This document shows, one piece after another, positions 1 to 4,695 of a stretch of DNA of 5,985 nt. Source of the DNA: Candidatus Chloroheliales bacterium (lineage in GTDB: Bacteria; Chloroflexota; Chloroflexia; QHBQ01); the NCBI GenBank assembly GCA_003243865.1, contig QHBQ01000169.1, forward strand, positions 1-5,985. Reading direction: 5' to 3'. Numbering within the stretch: position 1 is the stretch's first letter; the number at the start of each line of letters is the position of its first letter. The notes under the pieces were generated by a model. The model saw nothing but the letters and a program-made list of their open reading frames with translations. It had not been told where the DNA came from and ran no database searches. Both the position numbers and the translations under genes were made by a program.

Positions 1-1157
1 CTGGCGGCGATGTTGGTGCTGTCAGTGCGCATATAGGTGATCAGGCCGACGCTGCCTTCCTGGGGCAGGTCAATACCCTCGTATAGCTGCTGCGCAACAA
101 TCATGGTGCGTTTAGCGGTGAAGCTGAGCTTGCGGCTGGCCTCCTGCTGCAAGGTGCTGGTGGTGAACGGCGCGGATGGGTTGCGGCGCACCTCGCGGGT
201 CTTCACGCTGTCTACCAGGTAATTCGCACCTTGCAGTGCCTTGATTACGGCGTAAGCCTCATCGCGGTTGTGCAGTTCCGCCTTCTTGCCCGCAATGCTG
301 ATCAGTTGAGCGTGGAACTGATCGCTCGGTTTCGGCCTGGCAAGCCGCTTGCTGAAATCGGCCTCGATGCTCCAGTATTCGACCGGCACGAACGCCTCGA
401 TCTCGCGCTCACGCTCGACAATCATGCGCAGAGCCACTGACTGCACTCGCCCCGCGCTGAGGCCGCCCTTCACCTTCTTCCACAGCAGCGGGCTGATGCT
501 GTAGCCAACCAGCCGGTCGAGGATGCGGCGGGCCTGCTGCGCGTTGACTAGATCCATATCAATCTGGCGGGGGTGGGCGACCGCCTCCTGCACCGCCTCG
601 CGGGTAACTTCGTGAAACTCAACCCGATAGACCGGCTTGTGTCCTGCTGCGCCGGTCGCTTCCAGCAAGTGCCAGGCGATCGCCTCGCCCTCGCGGTCGG
701 GGTCAGTGGCAAGGTAGATGGCGCGGGCGCGTTCCGCATCGGCCTTCAGTCCCTTGACCGTCTGCGATTTATCGCGGGGGATGAGGTACTGCGGCGCGAA
801 GTCGTGTTCTATATCCACGCCCAGCTTGCTCTTGGGCAGATCGCGGACATGGCCGTAACTGGCCCGCACTGCATATCCTCGGCCCAGGTACTTGCTGATC
901 GTCTTAGCCTTAGTCGGCGACTCGACGATGACCAGGTTGCTGCCTTGCGGCACGCTACTGGTGGTCGCCGCGCTGACGCTGGCGCTGCCGTCGGCGGAGG
1001 TCGTGCGCTTGGCACGGGGGGTGGTTGGCTTCGTCGGCTTGGTCGCCGTCGTTGCCTTTTTCGTGGTTGTCTTCTTCGCCGTTGCGGTGGTTTTCTTCAC
1101 CGTCTTCTTCGCGGCGCTGGTCGCGCTGCGGCGCGGGGTAGTCTTTTTGGTGGGCAT
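1..1157 (-). CDS. topA: DNA topoisomerase I (type IA), N-terminal 385 residues; 3' end beyond the window
   Basis: Type IA topoisomerase that relaxes negative supercoils in the cytoplasm by cutting one strand through a 5'-phosphotyrosine. The frame stays open from ATG at 1157 to the left edge. Residues 1-73 are a basic Lys/Thr/Ala/Pro-rich extension. The TOPRIM domain (about 74-180) begins NLVIVESPTKAK, with the catalytic Glu at 79. It carries the metal-binding motif TDPDREGEAIAWHL at 151-164 (Asp152, Asp154, Glu156). LVNAQQARRILDRLVGYSISP (from about 203) and GLSAGRVQSVALR (232-244) follow. The active-site motif GLITYMRTDS is at 371-380, giving catalytic Tyr375 and Arg377. The remaining gate and C-terminal zinc or basic domains lie outside. 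No strong ribosome binding site precedes the ATG, but the tail and the TOPRIM domain are in one frame. A start near Val69 would remove the tail but has no Shine-Dalgarno either. The identity is certain; the exact start is likely. Confidence 0.97.
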   Translation of the reverse strand, partial: MPTKKTTPRRSATSAAKKTVKKTTATAKKTTTKKATTATKPTKPTTPRAKRTTSADGSASVSAATTSSVPQGSNLVIVESPTKAKTISKYLGRGYAVRASYGHVRDLPKSKLGVDIEHDFAPQYLIPRDKSQTVKGLKADAERARAIYLATDPDREGEAIAWHLLEATGAAGHKPVYRVEFHEVTREAVQEAVAHPRQIDMDLVNAQQARRILDRLVGYSISPLLWKKVKGGLSAGRVQSVALRMIVEREREIEAFVPVEYWSIEADFSKRLARPKPSDQFHAQLISIAGKKAELHNRDEAYAVIKALQGANYLVDSVKTREVRRNPSAPFTTSTLQQEASRKLSFTAKRTMIVAQQLYEGIDLPQEGSVGLITYMRTDSTNIAA

Positions 1158-1213
1158 TTTCACACTTTTCAGTAGAGCTAATTGTCAGAAGAAGGCAGGC
1201 GATGGGCAGTACG

Positions 1214-1232
1214 ATTGGCCCAATTAGCCAAT
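1214..1232 (-). repeat. Short inverted repeat in the gap between the toxin gene and topA
   Basis: Perfect 6-bp arms, ATTGGC at 1214-1219 and GCCAAT at 1227-1232, are separated by 7 bases in the 84-bp gap between the toxin stop and the topA start. In the transcript it would form a small hairpin. No run of U follows on the minus strand, so it does not look like an intrinsic terminator, and reading through into topA is plausible. It could be an operator or have no function. The remainder of the gap shows no convincing -35/-10 pair. Confidence 0.35.
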
Positions 1233-1241
1233 TGCTGATGC

Positions 1242-1529
1242 TCATCTGGTTGCAAAGGTTTGGCGTGACTGATGACGGAGCAGATAGACGACTACTTCGC
1301 CCGCTTGCTCTTCACGGCGATAAAACAGATTATAAGGTTTAACACTAAGGTAGCGGTAAGAGTCAGGAAGGCCAGTGACACGCTTGCCATAATTCCACGC
1401 AGTTTGCTCCAGGCCATCATAAAGGCGGTCGCCTAGCTTCTCTGAGGCTACAAGCCCAAAATGCTCTAGCGAATAGTCGGTTGCTTCATCTATCGCAGCA
1501 TACACAGATTCGGAAACTCGAATGATCAC
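1242..1529 (-). CDS. ParE/RelE-superfamily toxin of a type II toxin-antitoxin pair
   Basis: A 95-residue protein with the layout of the ParE/RelE fold. It has an N-terminal strand and long helix (SESVYAAIDEATDYSLEHFG, 6-25), a second helix ending at about residue 45, then G-rich loop and strands. The family hallmark Y-R-Y...Y-N-L-F-Y-R is at 58-71, followed by the strand EVVVYLLRHQSRQ at 78-90. Family members are either gyrase poisons (ParE) or ribosome-dependent mRNases (RelE). The sequence looks closer to ParE, but the target cannot be decided. The start is GTG, overlapping the antitoxin stop as GTGA. The nearest purine-rich site (GGGAGG, 1543-1548) is 13 bases away, so translation is probably coupled to the antitoxin. 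By hand count the stretch 1261-1500 is about 50% G+C, against about 70% in sampled glycosyltransferase stretches, which suggests acquisition by transfer. Confidence 0.82.
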   Translation of the reverse strand: MIIRVSESVYAAIDEATDYSLEHFGLVASEKLGDRLYDGLEQTAWNYGKRVTGLPDSYRYLSVKPYNLFYRREEQAGEVVVYLLRHQSRQTFATR

Positions 1530-1825
1530 TTGGTCGTCTTGGCCTCCCTTGCCCTTAGGGTGGCAAACTTGGCATCAAGTCTGGCCCTTACCTCGGCCAA
1601 CGACAGGGTTGGCCCAGCCGCCGCCTCATTAGCAAGCCGAATATGATCGGCAGCGCTCAGGTCTGGGGTAAGGCTCTCAAGTGACTCTGGCTCGACCATA
1701 ACCAGTTCCTCGGCCACACTCAAGGCGCTGGTCTGGATGAAGGTGGCGAGATCGGCATCACCGCGCGCCTCGTCAATCAGGGCGCGCTGCTCCTCGCTCA
1801 GGGTTAGGGTAATGGTGTAATCCAT
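1526..1825 (-). CDS. Antitoxin of the adjacent ParE/RelE-like toxin, probably ribbon-helix-helix
   Basis: A protein of 99 residues (101 if the upstream ATG at 1831 is used). Its N-terminus MDYTITLTLSEEQRALIDEA looks like the beta-strand plus helix of a CopG/ParD-type ribbon-helix-helix DNA-binding domain. A second predicted helix runs through TFIQTSALSVAEEL. An acidic, proline-containing linker leads to a C-terminal helix, LSLAEVRARLDAKFATLR, of the kind that wraps around the toxin in ParD-like antitoxins. It should neutralise the toxin by direct binding and repress the operon. The start at 1825 is preferred because GGAGG at 1832-1836 is 6 bases upstream, whereas it directly abuts the ATG at 1831. 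The order antitoxin then toxin with a 4-base overlap is typical of type II modules. The antitoxin subfamily is inferred from shape, not from a distinctive motif. Confidence 0.75.
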   Translation of the reverse strand: MDYTITLTLSEEQRALIDEARGDADLATFIQTSALSVAEELVMVEPESLESLTPDLSAADHIRLANEAAAGPTLSLAEVRARLDAKFATLRAREAKTTK

Positions 1826-1831
1826 GATCAT

Positions 1832-1836
1832 CCTCC
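1832..1836 (-). promoter_or_regulatory. Ribosome binding site deciding the antitoxin start
   Basis: GGAGG on the minus strand. The spacing is zero to the first ATG (1831) and six bases to the second ATG (1825), so the second is the likely initiator. Confidence 0.7.
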
Positions 1837-1858
1837 GCTAGTTACTAATCATCTACCC

Positions 1859-1885
1859 CCTGGCAGCCGCCAGGTATAAACTGGC
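1859..1885 (-). promoter_or_regulatory. Three CTGGC half-sites: candidate antitoxin operator and 5' UTR hairpin
   Basis: CCTGGC at 1859-1864 and GCCAGG at 1869-1874 form a perfect inverted repeat with a 4-base spacer. A third CTGGC at 1881-1885 makes an alternative inverted pair with GCCAG at 1869-1873 (7-base spacer). They lie just downstream of the toxin-antitoxin -10 box, in the likely leader, where an autoregulating antitoxin commonly binds. The first pair would also fold as an RNA hairpin. Assignment as an operator is an inference from position and symmetry. Confidence 0.5.
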
Positions 1886-1898
1886 CTCGTCGAACCAA

Positions 1899-1927
1899 AT
1901 ATTACCTGCTTTGCCCACGCTTGTCAA
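1899..1927 (-). promoter_or_regulatory. Sigma-70 type promoter of the toxin-antitoxin operon
   Basis: The minus strand reads TTGACA at 1922-1927 (perfect -35) and TAATAT at 1899-1904 (-10), with a 17-base spacer. Transcription would start near 1892, leaving a leader of about 65 bases before the antitoxin start at 1825. This leader contains the CTGGC half-sites. Confidence 0.72.
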
Positions 1928-1961
1928 GACATGAGCCGCGATTCACACACAACCTTAATAT

Positions 1962-1977
1962 TGTTTCACGTGTAGCA
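1962..1977. promoter_or_regulatory. parS-like ParB binding site
   Basis: TGTTTCACGTGTAGCA matches the widely conserved chromosomal parS palindrome TGTTTCACGTGAAACA at 14 of 16 positions. The left half and the central CACGTG are perfect; the right half differs at positions 12 and 14. It sits in an intergenic gap, three bases past the stop codon of the small membrane protein and about 35 bases upstream of the toxin-antitoxin -35 box. Family knowledge: ParB loads at parS, spreads, and recruits SMC for chromosome segregation, and parS sites cluster around the replication origin. Sites with one or two mismatches are known to function. Whether this one is bound is unknown. Confidence 0.45.
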
Positions 1978-1980
1978 AAG

Positions 1981-2343
1981 CTAGAAGCCAGCGAGACCGA
2001 CGAGCACGGCGATGGCAATCGAGCCGGTCATGGTAAGGATAAAGGCAAGCCAGCCGTTGAGGGCGGCACGGTAGTTGTAGTCGGCGGTGGCGCCCTGGAG
2101 GGTACGGGCGCGGGCGCGCTGCTGGTAGAGAGCCATGCCGCTGCGCTGCCAGATCAGCCAGACCACGCCGAAGATGAGCATGGCGGCCACCTCGGCGAAG
2201 ATGGTGCGGCGCAGGAATCCCTGCTGATCAGCGCGGAAGAAGGAGACCACCAGCAGCAGAGAGATAAGCAGTAGCGCGTTGCGCGAACCTCGCAACACCA
2301 ACAGCCACTTATCGCGGCCTTCATCGCCGCCCGATACTAGCAC
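1981..2343 (-). CDS. Small three-helix membrane protein coupled to the histidine kinase
   Basis: A 120-residue protein of unknown function. A charged N-terminus (about 1-21, with Asp, Glu, Arg and Lys) is followed by a hydrophobic segment at 22-36. A second lies at 48-66 ([19 protein letters not shown]) and a third at 94-117, leaving the C-terminus at the membrane. A basic, Gln/Arg-rich loop (about 67-92) joins helices two and three. By the positive-inside rule this loop is probably cytoplasmic. The GTG start lies across the kinase stop region (7-base overlap), and GAGG at 2351-2354 sits 7 bases upstream, so translation follows termination of the kinase. This tight coupling suggests a partner of the kinase, for instance a modulator or a sensed membrane component. 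No family is recognised. The GTG start is well supported; function is open. Confidence 0.72.
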   Translation of the reverse strand: MLVSGGDEGRDKWLLVLRGSRNALLLISLLLVVSFFRADQQGFLRRTIFAEVAAMLIFGVVWLIWQRSGMALYQQRARARTLQGATADYNYRAALNGWLAFILTMTGSIAIAVLVGLAGF

Positions 2344-3860
2344 CGGTTCGCCTCTTCCACTAGCGGCAGGTTGAAGGAGAAGGTACTGCCCACGCCCAGT
2401 TCGCTCTCCACTCGAATCTCGCCGCCGTGCTTCTCGACAATCTGCTTGCTGATTGGCAGGCCGAGACCGAGGCCGCCATAGCGGCGGCGATAGGCGTCCT
2501 CAACCTGACTGAAACTGCCGAAAATGTTGTCCAGATACTGCGGGGCGATACCCGCGCCGGTGTCGCAGACGTAGATGTTGACGTAAGCGGGCTGCTCGGT
2601 TGGTCGCCAGCCAACCTTGATTGCGCCCCCTCTGGCAGTGAACTTGATCGCGTTGGCGAGCAGGTTGAGCATCACCTGACGCAATTGGTTGGGGTCGGCA
2701 CAGATCATTGGTGAGGAGGGAAAGTTGCCGCCGCTCAAATGTGGCGCAACCAGTTCGACGCTGAGACCTGCGTGGGTGGCGCGGGGTTCAATTTCGTGTA
2801 CGATGCTATCGAGGAAGGAGTGAACCGGCACCGTGATGAGCCTGAGTTCGAGCGCGCCCGCCTCCATATGTATCAGGTTGAGCATCGCTTCGACGTTAGC
2901 GAGCTGCTCCTCAGCGGCGTAGCGCATAATCTGGAAGAAGCGCCGCTGGGTGTCGGTGATTGGCCCGGCGCTGCCATCCTCGATCACCTCCAGATAGGCA
3001 AGCAGGGTAGCGAGAGGTGAGCGCAGTTCGTGGCTGAGGCGGGCGAGAAAGCTGCTCTTCAGGCGGTCGAGTTCGCGCAATTGCTCGTTCTGCTCTTGCA
3101 CGGTGGTGAGCAGGCGGGCATTACGAATGGCAATGCCAGCATAGCCCGCCAGCGCGCTCATGATATTCTCATCTTCGTGGCTGAACTGATGGGCCTGCTC
3201 GTCATAGACGCACATCCCCCCGATCACCTTGTCGTCAGCGAACAGCGGCACCGCCAGCACCGCCTTGAACCCATACCTTGATGCAGTGCGACTAAGCAGC
3301 GGGAAGCTGTCGTCGGTGCTGAGGTCGGCGATGCTAACCGGGCGGCGCTCGACCACTGCGCGGCCAACTACGCTGTCACCGCTTGCCTTGAACCTGGCAT
3401 TGTTGATCAGGGTGACATAGTCTTCACTCATCCCCTTCGAGGCCACAATCCTGCCAGTGTCAGTCTCCGGCTCGATGAGGAAGATTGAGACCTGGTGCGG
3501 CCCCAGGTTGGCGCTAGCCGCATCCATAATTGTATGCAAGGTCTGGTCGAGATCGGTGCTGGCAACCACCGCCATCGCACTCTCCGCCAACAGGTCGAGG
3601 TTGGCAAGCCGCTGTTGCAGGTGAGCCTGTTCGCGGGCGTGGGCTACGCTGCCCGCCAGACTATCGGCCAGCGGCAGCAGCAGCTCGCCTTGCTGACGAG
3701 TGAACTGATAGTCGGGGCGGTGGCTGTAGAGGTTCAGGCCACCAATAGCCAGTTCACCTTTCTGCTCCACGATCAGGACGGTAAGTGCTGAACAGATACC
3801 CTCGCGCCGCATCAAATCCAACTGCTCGGCAGGCGCACCTTGCTGACCGTTAAATATCAA
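2337..3860 (-). CDS. GAF-GAF-HisKA-HATPase part of a sensor histidine kinase (distal piece of a split gene)
   Basis: The catalytic part of a two-component sensor kinase: it autophosphorylates a histidine from ATP and passes the phosphate to a response regulator. Residues 1-80 are the second half of a GAF domain ([25 protein letters not shown]). A complete second GAF spans about 88-250. The H-box [12 protein letters not shown] places the phosphorylated His at 277. HATPase_c has the N-box with Asn399 and Asn403, G1 DTGAGI at 433-438, an F-box around 447-450, G2 [10 protein letters not shown] at 462-471 and the terminal [10 protein letters not shown]. All key residues are present. The frame opens with TTG at 3860, which has no Shine-Dalgarno and begins in mid-domain, so it is probably not a natural start. 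No receiver domain or response regulator gene is in the window. The stop at 2337 overlaps the next gene. Confidence 0.9.
   Translation of the reverse strand: MIFNGQQGAPAEQLDLMRREGICSALTVLIVEQKGELAIGGLNLYSHRPDYQFTRQQGELLLPLADSLAGSVAHAREQAHLQQRLANLDLLAESAMAVVASTDLDQTLHTIMDAASANLGPHQVSIFLIEPETDTGRIVASKGMSEDYVTLINNARFKASGDSVVGRAVVERRPVSIADLSTDDSFPLLSRTASRYGFKAVLAVPLFADDKVIGGMCVYDEQAHQFSHEDENIMSALAGYAGIAIRNARLLTTVQEQNEQLRELDRLKSSFLARLSHELRSPLATLLAYLEVIEDGSAGPITDTQRRFFQIMRYAAEEQLANVEAMLNLIHMEAGALELRLITVPVHSFLDSIVHEIEPRATHAGLSVELVAPHLSGGNFPSSPMICADPNQLRQVMLNLLANAIKFTARGGAIKVGWRPTEQPAYVNIYVCDTGAGIAPQYLDNIFGSFSQVEDAYRRRYGGLGLGLPISKQIVEKHGGEIRVESELGVGSTFSFNLPLVEEANRC
2351..2354 (-). promoter_or_regulatory. 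Ribosome binding site for the GTG start of the small membrane protein
   Basis: GAGG on the minus strand lies 7 bases before the GTG at 2343, inside the last codons of the kinase. It supports the overlapping GTG start over any later codon in that frame. Confidence 0.55.
3857..3860 (-). other. Frameshift site joining the two kinase frames (TTTT run)
   Basis: On the minus strand the upstream frame ends ACC GGA TTT TGA, and the kinase frame reads TTG ATA TTT AAC from the same bases. Adding one T to the TTTT run gives Thr-Thr-Gly-Phe-Leu-Ile-Phe-Asn, which fills the expected GAF strand and loop between the two pieces. The restored gene, 2337-4648 plus one base, would encode 770 residues. A single-base loss in a homopolymer is the simplest explanation. 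It could be a true mutation or a sequencing or assembly error. Confidence 0.72.
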
Positions 3861-4648
3861 AATCCGGTTGTTTGTACCATCGAGGTTAGGTGGGGGTTGC
3901 TAGCTTGTCGCTGGCTGAGATAGGCGTCGGACAGATTGTACCCCACCCGCAATTTGGTGGTGCCAGTATTTGCATCTATAAGTCCGATGCTGGCGGCGTC
4001 TGCCCCGCTGATGTGGGCGGCGTGTTCGGCGGCGGCATAGAGCAGCGCATCGTCAAGCGAGGGGGCGTTGGCGAGCGAGAGCAGCAAGTCGAGCGTTTGC
4101 TCCCGTTCGCGGCGCTCATGCAGCAATTGGCGCACCAGTAGGCCACTGAGCAAGCTGGTCGCCGCAATCAGCAAGGTGCGGAAAAGAACTTCAACTGCGG
4201 GAAATGGGTAGTTATAAAGCTGCGACATTGCGATCCAGAGCAGAGGATAGGCAAATGCAAAGATAACGCAACTAGCAAGCGCGCCCAACGAGCCGGAGCG
4301 GAAGGTTGCGCCGATTACAATTAGGACATAGACGACGTAGAAGGCATCCCGCCCGTTGACGGTGGCGAAGGCAATTAGCGAAAAGACAACCATGTTGTCA
4401 AGGGCTAGCGCGAAGGTGCCAATCCGCCGCTGCTGGGCCAGGTTAGTAGGCAGCCGGTTTAGCCGCCAGATGATTAGGCTATAGATTGCTGCTGTGGGTA
4501 TGGCAATCATCAGCCAGAGGGGCAAAAAAGGGATGACCAGGCCGAGAACGAGGGCGATACCTAGCAAGACCCAACGCAGCATCATGAGGGCGGCCTCACG
4601 CTGCTTCAAGTCAACAATTGTCTCTTGCGAACCGGTCAGCACATCCAT
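3857..4648 (-). CDS. Membrane sensor region and first half of a GAF domain (proximal piece of the split histidine kinase)
   Basis: 263 residues in this frame. A short cytoplasmic N-terminus precedes about six hydrophobic segments at roughly 23-39, 42-61, 78-97, 101-118, 120-141 and 155-173. This is a MASE-like integral membrane sensor with very short loops, suited to sensing something in or near the membrane. A charged, probably coiled-coil linker ([20 protein letters not shown], 174-193) leads into a GAF domain that begins at about 190, includes [15 protein letters not shown] (215-229), and stops abruptly at 263. The rest of the GAF continues in the next frame. The ATG at 4648 is chosen because the promoter at 4698-4726 lies just upstream. 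The only Shine-Dalgarno candidate, AAGGAG at 4662-4667, is 13 bases away, which is long. An open extension to 4768 would run across that promoter and into the upstream gene, and is rejected. No known ligand can be named. Confidence 0.82.
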   Translation of the reverse strand: MDVLTGSQETIVDLKQREAALMMLRWVLLGIALVLGLVIPFLPLWLMIAIPTAAIYSLIIWRLNRLPTNLAQQRRIGTFALALDNMVVFSLIAFATVNGRDAFYVVYVLIVIGATFRSGSLGALASCVIFAFAYPLLWIAMSQLYNYPFPAVEVLFRTLLIAATSLLSGLLVRQLLHERREREQTLDLLLSLANAPSLDDALLYAAAEHAAHISGADAASIGLIDANTGTTKLRVGYNLSDAYLSQRQASNPHLTSMVQTTGF

Positions 4649-4661
4649 GACTAAACTGGCG

Positions 4662-4667
4662 CTCCTT
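4662..4667 (-). promoter_or_regulatory. Possible ribosome binding site of the histidine kinase gene
   Basis: AAGGAG on the minus strand lies 13 bases before the ATG at 4648. This is farther than the usual 5-9 bases, and no alternative in-frame start codon lies closer, so initiation may be weak. Confidence 0.4.
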
Positions 4668-4695
4668 GCTGGGGCTAAACAGTTTCGTATAGCCT

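Noticed and set aside
573..1227. Plus-strand open frames opposite topA, with Arg/Gly-rich or Val/Phe-rich repetitive translation
   Set aside because: They are the complement of the Lys/Thr/Ala-rich TopA tail and of the TOPRIM domain. The repetitive composition is a by-product of the repeated Lys, Thr and Ala codons.
1158..1241. Dedicated topA promoter or a terminator after the toxin gene
   Set aside because: CTGACA could serve as a -35 box, but no acceptable -10 follows at 16-18 bases. The small hairpin at 1214-1232 lacks a U tract. Neither could be supported.
3857..3866. Programmed -1 ribosomal frameshift or transcriptional slippage joining the two kinase pieces
   Set aside because: There is no X-XXY-YYZ heptamer (the context is C GGA TTT TGA), no clear stimulatory stem-loop or upstream Shine-Dalgarno was recognised, and four T's are too short for usual polymerase slippage. 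Base loss or a sequence error is simpler.
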